From Gordonia amarae NBRC 15530 (GTDB lineage Bacteria; Actinomycetota; Actinomycetes; Mycobacteriales; Mycobacteriaceae), in contig NZ_BAED01000072.1 in assembly GCF_000241345.1 (NCBI RefSeq), positions 18,344-82,343 of the forward strand: 64,000 bases of DNA. Direction: 5' to 3'. Shown one piece after another: positions 8,835 through 18,627 of this stretch. The notes beneath the pieces were generated by a model that searched no databases, was not told the origin of the DNA, and worked only from the letters and a program-made list of their open reading frames with translations. How positions within the stretch are numbered: the first letter of the stretch is position 1; every line of letters begins with the position of its first letter. A program made the translations under genes and the position numbers.

Positions 8835-9257
8835 ATGCTCCGCACCATGATGACCTCAAAGATCCACCGCGCCAAGGTAACTCAGGCCGACCTGCACTAC
8901 GTCGGATCGGTCACCATCGACTCCGACCTGCTGGAGGCCGCGGGCCTGCTCGAAGGTGAGCAGGTCACGATCGTCGACATCGACAACGGCGCCCGCCTGG
9001 AGACCTACGCGATCGCCGGCGAGCCCGGCTCCGGCGTCATCGGGATCAACGGCGCCGCAGCACATCTCGTCCACCCAGGCGACCTGGTGATCATCATCGC
9101 CTACGGCATTCTCAACGAGCAGGAGCTCAAGGAGTACGCGCCCAACGTGGTGTTCGTCGATGAGAACAACCGCATCCTGCAGGAGGGCCACGACCCGGCC
9201 CACGCCCCCGCCGGCTCGGGCCTCCTCGACCCCCGCGTCATCCTCGCCGACGCCTGA
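8835..9257 (+). CDS. panD: Aspartate 1-decarboxylase
   Basis: Pyruvoyl enzyme that makes beta-alanine from aspartate. It has 140 residues. The self-cleavage site Gly24-Ser25 lies in YVGSVTIDS, where Ser25 becomes the pyruvoyl group. YAIAGEPGSGVIGINGAAAHL and GDLVIIIAYG are conserved core strands. The ATG at 8835 follows the purine-rich GAGGGGAAA. An internal ATG at codon 5 could also serve. coaX begins three bases after the stop. Confidence 0.97.
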   Translation: MLRTMMTSKIHRAKVTQADLHYVGSVTIDSDLLEAAGLLEGEQVTIVDIDNGARLETYAIAGEPGSGVIGINGAAAHLVHPGDLVIIIAYGILNEQELKEYAPNVVFVDENNRILQEGHDPAHAPAGSGLLDPRVILADA

Positions 9258-9260
9258 CAC

Positions 9261-10064
9261 ATGCTGCTGACCGTCGAGATCGGCAACACCACCATCCACC
9301 TGGGCACCTTCACCGGTTCCGGTGACCATGCCAAGCTGGTGCGGGACTGGCGGCTGCACACCCGCCCGCAGGCCACCGCCGACGAACTGGCCTTGCTGAT
9401 CCGTGGTCTGCTCGGCCCCGACATCGAGCAGATCACCGGCGTCGCCGCGCTGTCGACGGTGCCGTCGCTGTTGCGTGAGATGCGCACGATGCTGCCCAGG
9501 TACTACCCGTCGGCGCATCATCTGCTGCTCGAACCGGGGGTGCGCACCGGGGTGCCGCTGCTGGTGGACAACCCGAAAGAGGTCGGCACCGACAGGGTGG
9601 CCAACTGCCTGGCCGCGTACGCGAACTTCGGCGGCCCCACCATCGTCGTGGCGTGCGGCACGGCCACCGTCGTCGACGCGGTGTCGGCGAAGGGCGAGTT
9701 CCTCGGCGGCGCGATCGCCCCCGGCATCAACCTCGGTGTCGAGGCGCTCAGCGAGCACACCGTGACGGTGCGCCGGGTGGAGCTGATGCCGCCGCGCGGG
9801 GTCCTCGGCAAGAACACCGTCGAAGCCCTGCAGTCGGGCATCATCTACGGTTTCGCCGCCCAGATCGACGGACTCGTCGACCGGATCTGTGACACCGTGC
9901 CCGGCTTCGGCGCCGACAACGTGACCGTGGTCGCCACGGGTTCGCTGGCGCCGCTCGTCTACGACGAATGTGCAAGTCTCACAGACCATCACCCGTATCT
10001 GACTCTCGACGGTCTGCGCCGCGTGCACGAGCGGTCCAAGTCCGATCCGCGTGCCCGCCGCTGA
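9261..10064 (+). CDS. coaX: Type III pantothenate kinase family protein, with altered active-site residues
   Basis: By family, phosphorylates pantothenate in the first step of CoA synthesis. It has 267 residues in ASKHA fold order. The N-terminal phosphate motif normally reads D-x-G-N-T, but here is EIGNT (Glu6). GTDR (Asp111), the usual catalytic aspartate, is retained. The normal VDFGTA motif is VACGTA (Ala131). KGEFLGGAIAPGI and GKNTVEALQSG are normal. Position after panD matches mycobacteria, where CoaX is reported to be non-functional beside a type I kinase. Reduced activity is possible here. Confidence 0.9.
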   Translation: MLLTVEIGNTTIHLGTFTGSGDHAKLVRDWRLHTRPQATADELALLIRGLLGPDIEQITGVAALSTVPSLLREMRTMLPRYYPSAHHLLLEPGVRTGVPLLVDNPKEVGTDRVANCLAAYANFGGPTIVVACGTATVVDAVSAKGEFLGGAIAPGINLGVEALSEHTVTVRRVELMPPRGVLGKNTVEALQSGIIYGFAAQIDGLVDRICDTVPGFGADNVTVVATGSLAPLVYDECASLTDHHPYLTLDGLRRVHERSKSDPRARR

Positions 10065-10145
10065 CCGTGCGGGTTTAGGTTCACGGTGGGTCCAACGAAT
10101 GATGTCGCTGGACGTCACCCGGCCTGATCTGGCAGACTGGCCGAC

Positions 10146-10181
10146 ATGATCAAGAGCTGTCAGGAGTGTTGTCAGGGCTGA
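10146..10181 (+). CDS. Cysteine-rich leader peptide upstream ORF (MIKSCQECCQG)
   Basis: Eleven codons with three cysteine codons (TGT at positions 5, 8 and 9). It ends 70 bases before the rhodanese-like gene. Short ORFs with a late cysteine cluster precede sulfur-assimilation genes in mycobacteria, where they mediate cysteine-responsive attenuation. The match in length, position and downstream gene type is good. CAGACT lies seven bases upstream and could be a -10 for a leaderless uORF. Function is inferred and expression is unproven. Confidence 0.6.
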   Translation: MIKSCQECCQG

Positions 10182-10251
10182 GTCCGCGTCTGCGGCTGCC
10201 CCCATTCGGCGACCCCTCCCACCTCTTCGATCATTCCAAGGATTCCCCGTC

Positions 10252-10665
10252 ATGACTGCGGTCCTTTCCACCGTTCGTGTTTCCACCACCTCTGATCTGC
10301 GTATCTCCGTCCTCGTCTCCGAGTACGCCGGCCTCACCGCCGACGGTGTGATCGCAGTCGACATGCGCAGCCAGCACCAGCGCGACGTCCAGGGTGTGCT
10401 GCCCGGCGCCCTCGCCGTCGACGCCGGCGACGTCCTCGACCGGCTGACCCCCGGCACCCGGGAGTCCCTGCGGGTGGCCTCGCCCGAGGCCCGTTGGGTC
10501 CTGATCAGCGACGATGGCCACGACGCCGAATGGCTGGCCTGGCACCTGCAGGCCCGGGGGATCTCCGGCGCCACCTTCCTGGTCGGCGGTTTCGCCGCTC
10601 TGCACGCCGCCCGCGTCAGAGCCCCCCTCGACTCCGGCGAACTCGCCACCATCTCCGCCCACTGA
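10252..10665 (+). CDS. Rhodanese-like domain protein without catalytic cysteine
   Basis: A 137-residue single rhodanese-like domain: GVIAVDMRSQHQRDVQGVLPGALAV resembles the early rhodanese strand-loop (VDVR....GHIPGA), followed by WVLISDDGHDAEWLAWHL and ATFLVGGFAAL. The loop that normally starts with the persulfide cysteine reads SDDGHDAE, and the whole protein has no cysteine. It may bind rather than transfer sulfur, or have a regulatory role. A cysteine-free product under a cysteine-sensing leader would still be made during cysteine shortage. Upstream spacing to coaX is 187 bases. Confidence 0.75.
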   Translation: MTAVLSTVRVSTTSDLRISVLVSEYAGLTADGVIAVDMRSQHQRDVQGVLPGALAVDAGDVLDRLTPGTRESLRVASPEARWVLISDDGHDAEWLAWHLQARGISGATFLVGGFAALHAARVRAPLDSGELATISAH

Positions 10666-10714
10666 CCAGGGGCACAGCACCGATATCGAGTTGGAGCACA
10701 TTCGCCCTGCCCGA

Positions 10715-10720
10715 TAGGGT
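10715..10720 (+). promoter_or_regulatory. -10 element for lysS, putative leaderless start
   Basis: TAGGGT ends 8 bases before the GTG start of lysS, with no Shine-Dalgarno between. The same hexamer and spacing precede kstR2 and the SDR at 35071. Confidence 0.45.
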
Positions 10721-10728
10721 TTTGAGTC

Positions 10729-12273
<1,545 letters not shown>

Positions 12274-12290
12274 CGCGAACTGTCCCGGAC

Positions 12291-12332
12291 GCATGAAGTC
12301 CCCGTACACCGCCGGGTACGGGGACTTCATGC
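12291..12332. terminator. Bidirectional terminator hairpin between lysS and the lipoprotein gene
   Basis: Perfect 17-bp inverted repeat: GCATGAAGTCCCCGTAC (12291-12307) and its exact complement (12316-12332), with an 8-base loop. It begins 18 bases after the lysS stop and lies 41 bases beyond the convergent lipoprotein gene end. There is no T-tract, which is usual for actinobacterial terminators. Confidence 0.85.
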
Positions 12333-12372
12333 TTGCCCAGGGTCTGGGTCCGAAGACGCGGGGTTCTCGGGG

Positions 12373-13191
12373 CTATGGGGCCTGGATGTCGACCTTCTTC
12401 TGCCAGTCGGAGGTGGTGAGGTTGATCTCACCGGTGTCGACCTTGAGGTTCACCTTCACCAGGTTGTACGGTGCCGCGTCGGCGATGTACAGGGTGACCG
12501 GGATGGCGCCGGAGAACTTCCCGTCGCCCTGCGTCGGGAAGACCTTGTCGAGGACCTCCGCGGGGACCGTGCCGGTGACCTTCTTCGCCTGGACACCGTT
12601 CACGGTTTCGGAGCCGTCCAGCTTGAAGCTCTTGAGGCTTTCGATGATCTTGGCCAGACCCTGTTCGCGGTCGAGGATGATCGCCGGGTCGTAGACCTTG
12701 GACGCCTCACCGATCGACGTGTACTCGGAGTCGCCGTCCTTCTTGATGTACAGCTGACCGTCGGAGACGATGAACGCGACCTCGGTGTCGTTGTTGTTGA
12801 TGCGGAACTTGCCCTCACCCTGGGCTTTGGGTGCCGGGTTGCTGGTCAGGTCGCCCTTGACCTCGCGGACCGGCAGGCCCATGACCTTGTCATCGACTTT
12901 CAGCTCCACGTGCGCCGACTGCATGAGCCGCGTGGTTTGTGCGCTCTGCTTGACCAGGGCGTCGGCGTCGGTGGTGGACACCTTGGGCTGCTCGGACCGG
13001 GAGGTCTCGATCATCGACGGTGCGCTCGCGGCGGCCGTCGTGGTACCGGTCGAGTCGTCATCGTCGTCGGAGGCACAGCCTGCGACCAGTGCCACCACGG
13101 CGGCGGCGCCCACCGCTGCGGACAGCAGTGCACGGGATCGTTTACGGGCGGTACCCGCGAGATGCGGGGTGTGGGTGAGTTGTGTCTTCAT
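12373..13191 (-). CDS. LppX/LprAFG-family lipoprotein
   Basis: Envelope lipoprotein of the LprG/LprA/LppX fold, which carries lipids or glycolipids across the periplasm. The signal peptide is basic (RKRSR) then hydrophobic, ending in the lipobox LVAGC. A flexible Asp/Ser/Thr linker follows, then the lipid-cavity domain (SAHVELKVDDKVMGLPVREVKGDL, GQLYIKKDG, VTLYIADAAPYNLVKVNLKV). The ATG at 13191 gives a normal signal length of about 40 residues. An in-frame ATG four codons earlier (13203) is possible. No P55-type transporter is adjacent, so the specific subfamily is uncertain. Confidence 0.88.
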   Translation of the reverse strand: MKTQLTHTPHLAGTARKRSRALLSAAVGAAAVVALVAGCASDDDDDSTGTTTAAASAPSMIETSRSEQPKVSTTDADALVKQSAQTTRLMQSAHVELKVDDKVMGLPVREVKGDLTSNPAPKAQGEGKFRINNNDTEVAFIVSDGQLYIKKDGDSEYTSIGEASKVYDPAIILDREQGLAKIIESLKSFKLDGSETVNGVQAKKVTGTVPAEVLDKVFPTQGDGKFSGAIPVTLYIADAAPYNLVKVNLKVDTGEINLTTSDWQKKVDIQAP

Positions 13192-13417
13192 GTCGCCATA
13201 CATTAACCAGCGACGACGCAGATCACACGCATTAGTCGCAATCGTCGTTCACACGCGGTACTTATGCACCCAGATGATGCATGCGGTCCGGCGACACGGC
13301 ATGCTGATCCTCAGCAAACGGTAGCGGCGAAGCGACTGAAGCGTGGGGACTTCTCCGGCATTGGTGCCAGAATTAACGGTGCTTATCGGTTCGACACAGA
13401 GGAAAGCGAGGTCAGCG

Positions 13418-15085
13418 ATGGCCCACACGGAAAGTGGCACTGATGTGCGGACTGCGGTGTTGCCGAATCGTGCGCCCGAGCAGGGGGGCCCGGACGCGTC
13501 TGGAGAGGAAGCGGAGCAGACCGCGACGGGCAACGCCGTCGCCGGATCGCCCGCACCGACGGATGCCGAACCGGGTGTGGGTGAGGGTGATCGCAGACCT
13601 CCGGGTTCGGACGGGCCGGAGGTAACCGAGGGCAGCGAGGTGCTGCGCCATCCCGACCTCGGCCGGCTGCCCGGTATCGAGGGCGGACCGCAGCTCGCGG
13701 ACGTGTGGGTGTACAAGGGCCGCGCCTACGATCTGACCGACTGGATCTCCAAGCATCCCGGCGGCGAGTTCTTCATCGGTCGCAGCAAGAACCGCGACAT
13801 CACCTCGATCATCGGCTCGTATCACGCGAATGTCGAAGCGGTGGAACGGATGCTGGAGAAGTACGCCCTCGACAGGGACGCGGTCATCGAGGATGTGCAT
13901 CCCAAGAACAACGCACCCGACTTCCTGTTCACCGAGCGCTTCGACAGCTGGCGCGATACCCCGAAGTATGACTTCGGCCGGCGCAACGACCTGCTGCACG
14001 AGATCAAGAAGCGGTTGCGGGGCAAGGATATTCAGGCCAAGCTCAAGAGGCTCGACCGCTGGTTCAACATCGTGGCCGCGCTGCTGTTCATCGCCTACTT
14101 CGCGGTCCAGGGTCTGCGGTTGTACGACACGTCGTGGATGCCGCTGCCCGCGTTCGTGATCCTCATGGTGATCCTGCGCAGTTCACTCGCCGGCTTCGGG
14201 CACTACGCCATCCACCGGGCGCAAAAGGGCGCCACCAAGGTTCTGGTCAACGCCTTCGATATGAATTACGTAGCGTTGTCATTCGTTACCGCCGACGGTC
14301 ACGCGCTGCTCCATCATCCGCATACGCAAAGTGAAGTCGACATCAAGAAGAATGTCTTCACCTTCATGATGGATCTGCCTCGCTGGTATCGAATTCCGAT
14401 TCACACGATCCATAAATTCGGACATGCCGTCACCGGTATGACGTTCCGTTTGATCGACGTCTGCAATCTCACCAGAAAGGTGGGTATCGCGCAGATGTAC
14501 GGCTCCAAACGGGGTGGTCTGCCGCACTTCATCGGTGCCTTCGGCATGCGGTTCCTGCTGCTCGCCGAGTTGATCGCCTTCATCGTGGCCGGCGACTTCT
14601 GGGCGTGGTTGCTCCAGTTCGTGGTGACGATGTGGGTCAGCACCTTCCTCGTCGTGGCCAGCCACGACTTCGAGATGGACGCAGAGGAGATCGAGCCCGA
14701 CACCGACGACTGGGCGATCAACCAGCTCGAGCAGGCCTACGATCTCAAGATCACCGGCATCCGGTACGTCGACTGCTTCCTGTCCGCGGGTCTGAGCTCG
14801 CACCGCGTCCACCACGTACTTCCGTACCAGCGCAGCGGTTTCGCCAACATCTGGTGCGAGGACCTCGTCGCCGAGGAGTCGGCCAAGTTCGGGGTCGAGT
14901 GGTTGCCGGCCAAATCCTTTGTCGCCGACCGCTTCCCCAAACAGGTTGTCACCTACCTCGGCGCCAAATCCCGCACCGCACAGGAGAACAACTGGGGCTT
15001 CTTCCGCGAGCACTTCTCGCCGACGATGCTCAAGACCTGCGCCGACTACACCGTGAAGGGCTTCACCGGCGTCGGAACCGTTTGA
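13418..15085 (+). CDS. Cytochrome b5-fatty acid desaturase fusion
   Basis: Membrane desaturase with its own heme electron donor, 555 residues. A disordered N-terminus (about 1-85) precedes a cytochrome b5 domain (about 90-170) with the heme motif SKHPGGEFFIG and the later histidine in GSYHANVE. The desaturase domain has His boxes HALLHHPHT, HKFGH and SSHRVHHVLPY, plus hydrophobic segments around IVAALLFIAYFAVQGL and FLLLAELIAFIVAGDFWAW. The ATG at 13418 follows GAGGAAAGCGAGG. Domain order resembles front-end desaturases. The type III PKS gene follows 126 bases later on the same strand, so it may modify that enzyme's acyl starter or product. Confidence 0.88.
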   Translation: MAHTESGTDVRTAVLPNRAPEQGGPDASGEEAEQTATGNAVAGSPAPTDAEPGVGEGDRRPPGSDGPEVTEGSEVLRHPDLGRLPGIEGGPQLADVWVYKGRAYDLTDWISKHPGGEFFIGRSKNRDITSIIGSYHANVEAVERMLEKYALDRDAVIEDVHPKNNAPDFLFTERFDSWRDTPKYDFGRRNDLLHEIKKRLRGKDIQAKLKRLDRWFNIVAALLFIAYFAVQGLRLYDTSWMPLPAFVILMVILRSSLAGFGHYAIHRAQKGATKVLVNAFDMNYVALSFVTADGHALLHHPHTQSEVDIKKNVFTFMMDLPRWYRIPIHTIHKFGHAVTGMTFRLIDVCNLTRKVGIAQMYGSKRGGLPHFIGAFGMRFLLLAELIAFIVAGDFWAWLLQFVVTMWVSTFLVVASHDFEMDAEEIEPDTDDWAINQLEQAYDLKITGIRYVDCFLSAGLSSHRVHHVLPYQRSGFANIWCEDLVAEESAKFGVEWLPAKSFVADRFPKQVVTYLGAKSRTAQENNWGFFREHFSPTMLKTCADYTVKGFTGVGTV

Positions 15086-15211
15086 GTAACAGGACCTTCC
15101 GGCCGACAGCTCTGTGCTGACCACATAGCGTCCGACCCCGTCGTTCGCGTTCGACCGCATCGGTGGATGCACCGCACCCACCGGCGAACACCCATCCCAG
15201 GAGTCATAGCC

Positions 15212-16426
15212 ATGACCATCGACAACTTCCTCCCCGGCGACCAGGCCCGGCGCGCCCCCGGGCGCCAGACGGCCCCCACGTCGATGCCGCCCGCACCGTC
15301 CACCGCGGTCGCGATCATCGAGGGCATCGCCACCGGGGCCCCGGAGCGGGTGTTCGACCAGGAGACCGCGGCCCTGGACGTGGCGAAGATGTTCGACGGC
15401 GACGAGAACCGCGAACGGATCGCCCGCATCTACCGTAAGACCAAGATCACCACCCGGCACCTGGCCGTCGACCCGCTCGATCCGGAGTTCGCCGAGTTCT
15501 CCAAGCGGCCGGCCACCATCCGCGAGCGGATGAACCTGTACATGGAACTCGCGGCTCCGCTGGCCATCGACGTCGCCCGCCGCGCCACCGCGGGGGTGTC
15601 CGACATCGCCGACATCGGGCTGCTGGTGTTCGTCACCAGCACCGGCTTCATCGCCCCCGGCGTCGACGTCGCGGTGCTGCGGGCACTGGAACTGCCGGTC
15701 ACCACCAACCGGGTGGTGGTCAACTTCATGGGCTGCGCGGCCGCGATGAACGGCATCCGGTCGGCATCGGATTACGTTCGCGCCCATCCCGATCGCAAGG
15801 CACTGGTGATCTGCCTGGAACTCAGCTCCGTCAACGCGGTGTTCACCGAGGACCCGTTCGCGATCATCACCCACAGCCTCTTCGGCGACGGCTGCGGTGC
15901 GGTGGTCATCGGCGCCGGCGGCGTCGGCACCGAACAGCCCGCCGGGGCCGTCGTGATCCGGGAGAGCTTCAGCCACCTGTTCGACGACGCGGAGGACGGC
16001 ATCGTGCTCGGCGTCAACGACGACGGCATCACCTGCGAACTGTCGCCGCAACTGCCCGACTACATTGTGCGCGGGGTCGACCCGGTGATCGTGGACCTGC
16101 TGGCCCGCAACGGCCTGGCCAAGACCGACATCGACCTGTGGGCTGTGCACCCGGGCGGCCCCAAGATCCTCGACTCGTCGATCGAATCGCTGGGCCTCCC
16201 CGCGGATTCCACGGGGCCGAGCTGGGAAGTGCTCGCCGAATACGGCAATATGCTCAGCGTCTCGCTGATCTTCGTGCTGGAACGCATGATCGCCCAGTCG
16301 GTGTCGCGGGCGGCCACGCCGGATGCGGCCGACGGGGCCGACGGGGCCATATCCACCGGCGTCGCGTTCTCCTTCGCCCCGGGCGTCACGCTCGAGGGCA
16401 TGCTGTTCGACATCGTAGGACGGTAG
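15212..16426 (+). CDS. Type III polyketide synthase (chalcone/stilbene synthase family)
   Basis: Homodimeric ketosynthase that extends an acyl-CoA with malonyl units to pyrones, resorcinols or similar. It has 404 residues. The Cys-His-Asn triad is visible: NFMGCAAAMNG (Cys), WAVHPGGPKIL (His) and LAEYGNMLS (Asn). FGDGCGAVVIGA and the C-terminal GVAFSFAPGVTLEGML are typical. The ATG at 15212 follows CCCAGGAG. An upstream ATG at 15167 would add 15 residues. The ABC exporter gene begins four bases after the stop, so synthesis and export are probably coupled. Starter unit and product cannot be read from sequence. Confidence 0.92.
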   Translation: MTIDNFLPGDQARRAPGRQTAPTSMPPAPSTAVAIIEGIATGAPERVFDQETAALDVAKMFDGDENRERIARIYRKTKITTRHLAVDPLDPEFAEFSKRPATIRERMNLYMELAAPLAIDVARRATAGVSDIADIGLLVFVTSTGFIAPGVDVAVLRALELPVTTNRVVVNFMGCAAAMNGIRSASDYVRAHPDRKALVICLELSSVNAVFTEDPFAIITHSLFGDGCGAVVIGAGGVGTEQPAGAVVIRESFSHLFDDAEDGIVLGVNDDGITCELSPQLPDYIVRGVDPVIVDLLARNGLAKTDIDLWAVHPGGPKILDSSIESLGLPADSTGPSWEVLAEYGNMLSVSLIFVLERMIAQSVSRAATPDAADGADGAISTGVAFSFAPGVTLEGMLFDIVGR

Positions 16427-16430
16427 TGCG

Positions 16431-18479
16431 ATGGCGTTACTGCGTTTTCTGGTGTCGGTGTCCTGGCGGGGGATCGTCTTCGCCGTCGTCGCCGGCCTGA
16501 TCGGTGGCGCGGCCAACGCCTTCCTGGTCACCCAGATCAATTCCGTCATCTCACCCAAGCCCGATGTGCACGGCAACTGGGGCACCTTCGCGCTCACCGC
16601 GGTGGTGGTGCTGATCACCGGCCTCGCCTCGCAGGTCATCCTGACCCGGCTGGCCCAGGACGCCATCTACCGGCTGCGGGCCTCGCTCGGGTCGGGGGTG
16701 ATCGCCGCGCCGCTCGAACATCTCGAACGCCTTGGTGCACATCGACTCATGGCGACCCTCACCGAGGACGTGCGCACCCTCTCGCAGGCGGTGTCGGCGA
16801 TCCCGAGCGTCTGCATCGACGTGGCCACCATCATCGGCTGCCTCACCTATCTGGCGATCATCTCGCCCACCATCTTCGCGGTGCAGGTGGGTGCCACGCT
16901 GCTGTCGATCCTGTGCGTCGAACTGCTCGCCACCCGGGTGCGCGAACTGTACCGGCAGGCCCGCGAAACCGACGACGAACTGCTGCGCTCGTTCGGCTCG
17001 GTCACGCACGGCATCAAAGAGCTCAAGATGCACCGCGATCGCCGCACCGACTTCATGAACCGGCATCTGCTGGGTTCGGCACGGGAGTTGCGCGACAAGA
17101 ACATCACCGCCGGTGTCCGTTTCTCCTACGCGCAGGGCCTCGGCCAGCTCACCCAGCTCGCGACGATGGCGCTGATCCTGTTCGGGCTGGCCGCGGCGAT
17201 GAAGCTGCCGCTGGAACAGATGATCGGCTACGTGCTGGTCACCACGTTCCTGTCGATGCCGATGCAGAACATCATGCATCGCATCCCGGATCTGCTGCGC
17301 GGCGATGTCGCGCTCAAGAAGATCCACCGGATGGAACTGTCGATGGAAACCCCGCACGACGAGACAACTCTCGGCGGTGCCGATCGGCTGCCGGTGACCG
17401 CCGCCCACATCGAACTGTCCGGCGTCCACTACTCCTACCTCGGCGACCAACTGCCCGCGGTCCCGATGGGCCCGCCTCCCGGCCCGGGTCCGGACGACCT
17501 GGACCAAGCCGGTCCGCTCCCCGAGCCCTCCGGCCACCCGCAACCCGACCCGAACCACAACGGGGTGGCCCATCCGGGCCTCGGTCACCCGGCCCCGGAC
17601 CACAACGGTGTCGCCCACCCTGGCCTCGGTCACCCGGCCTCCGACCGTGATGGTGTGGACCTCACGGACGCCGGTCACCCGGCTCCGAACCACAACGCCA
17701 ACCCGGGCCCGGGTCACCAGGCCCCGGCGCACAACGGTCCGGGCCGACCAAGCTCCGGTCCCGGGCGTGATGGCCGGCGCCCGATGCTGGGGCATAAGGG
17801 CCCGGATGGACGTGGCCTACCGCATCACGCACCGGCGGGAATACATCCCATGGCGGGTCCGGGCGAGCGTGCCGGCTTCCATCTCGGACCGATGGACCTG
17901 GTGCTGCAACCCGGTCAGGTGACGTTCATCGTCGGCGGCAACGGCAGCGGCAAATCGACTCTGGCCAAGCTCCTTTCGGGCCTGTATCTGCCGCAGTCGG
18001 GAACGATCTCGCTGAACGGTGAGGCGATCGGGCACCACAACATCGAATGGTTCCGGCACGCCACGTCGGCCATCTTCACCGACTTCCACCTGTTCGAGGA
18101 CTTTTTCGGTTACCTGCGCCCCGGCATCGACGACGAGGTGAACCGGCTCCTGCGGCAGCTGCAGATCGCGCACAAGGTGAGCGTCCACGACGGCAAGCTG
18201 TCGTCGATCGCCCTGTCACAGGGCCAGCGCAAACGCCTCGCCCTGGTCACCGCCCTGCTTGAGGACCGTCCGGTGTACCTGTTCGACGAGTGGGCCGCCG
18301 ACCAGGAACCGCAGTTCCGCGAGACCTTCTACCACGAGATCCTCGCTGACCTGCGCCGCCGCGGAAAGACCGTCATCGTCATCACCCACGACGATCGGTA
18401 CTTCCACCTCGCCGACCAACTGATCAAGCTCGAATTCGGACACCAGGAATCCTTGATCGACGCCCTGCCCCCGTCGTGA
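16431..18479 (+). CDS. Cyclic-peptide-type ABC exporter with His/Pro-rich repeat linker
   Basis: Fused permease-ATPase of 682 residues, similar to the PvdE/SyrD/YojI group. The membrane domain spans residues 1-290 (FLVSVSWRGIVFAVVAGLIGG, LTAVVVLITGLASQVIL, LTYLAIISPTIFAVQVGATLL, MALILFGLAAAMKL). The ATPase domain has Walker A GGNGSGKST near residue 502, signature LSQGQRKRLAL, and Walker B/D-loop YLFDEWAADQEP, which is characteristic of this subfamily. Between them, about residues 343-480 are Pro/Gly/His/Asn-rich with repeated GVAHPGLGHPAPDHN units, an unusual insertion. The probable substrate is the product of the adjacent type III PKS; this is inference from operon position. Confidence 0.88.
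   Translation: MALLRFLVSVSWRGIVFAVVAGLIGGAANAFLVTQINSVISPKPDVHGNWGTFALTAVVVLITGLASQVILTRLAQDAIYRLRASLGSGVIAAPLEHLERLGAHRLMATLTEDVRTLSQAVSAIPSVCIDVATIIGCLTYLAIISPTIFAVQVGATLLSILCVELLATRVRELYRQARETDDELLRSFGSVTHGIKELKMHRDRRTDFMNRHLLGSARELRDKNITAGVRFSYAQGLGQLTQLATMALILFGLAAAMKLPLEQMIGYVLVTTFLSMPMQNIMHRIPDLLRGDVALKKIHRMELSMETPHDETTLGGADRLPVTAAHIELSGVHYSYLGDQLPAVPMGPPPGPGPDDLDQAGPLPEPSGHPQPDPNHNGVAHPGLGHPAPDHNGVAHPGLGHPASDRDGVDLTDAGHPAPNHNANPGPGHQAPAHNGPGRPSSGPGRDGRRPMLGHKGPDGRGLPHHAPAGIHPMAGPGERAGFHLGPMDLVLQPGQVTFIVGGNGSGKSTLAKLLSGLYLPQSGTISLNGEAIGHHNIEWFRHATSAIFTDFHLFEDFFGYLRPGIDDEVNRLLRQLQIAHKVSVHDGKLSSIALSQGQRKRLALVTALLEDRPVYLFDEWAADQEPQFRETFYHEILADLRRRGKTVIVITHDDRYFHLADQLIKLEFGHQESLIDALPPS
17550..17720 (+). 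repeat. In-frame degenerate repeats encoding the His/Pro linker of the ABC exporter
   Basis: Units of about 45 bases carrying GTGGCCCATCCGGGCCTCGG-like sequence recur three or more times with drift, giving the protein repeat (G)VAHPGLGHPAPDHN. The repeat stays in frame with the flanking membrane and ATPase domains. Confidence 0.75.
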
Positions 18480-18487
18480 CCATTCTT

Positions 18488-18627
18488 CTTGATCCCTGAG
18501 GCCGATGCGACGAAGGTGCGACCACCCGTCTTGATCCCTGAGGCCGATGCGACGAAGGTGCGACCACACATCTTGATCCCTGAGGCCGAAGCGACGAAGG
18601 AGCGAGGGTCACGAAGGGTCCGGTGAC
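18488..18627. repeat. Family A repeats, three units
   Basis: Three copies of the TTGATCCCTGAGGCCGA unit. The last continues through the CGAAGGGTCCGGTGA end. Sequence similarity to the copy at 35959 extends another ~20 bases beyond that end. The repeat overlaps the 3' end of the minus-strand AraC gene and supplies its last codons. Confidence 0.8.

Noticed and set aside
12293..12694. Plus-strand open frame starting in the lysS terminator hairpin
   Set aside because: It begins inside the hairpin and runs antisense to the lipoprotein gene, whose lipobox and fold are clear.
14279..16666. Very long minus-strand open frame opposite the desaturase and type III PKS genes
   Set aside because: It spans two genes with unmistakable catalytic motifs on the plus strand. 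The antisense product is His/Asp/Gly-rich without domains.
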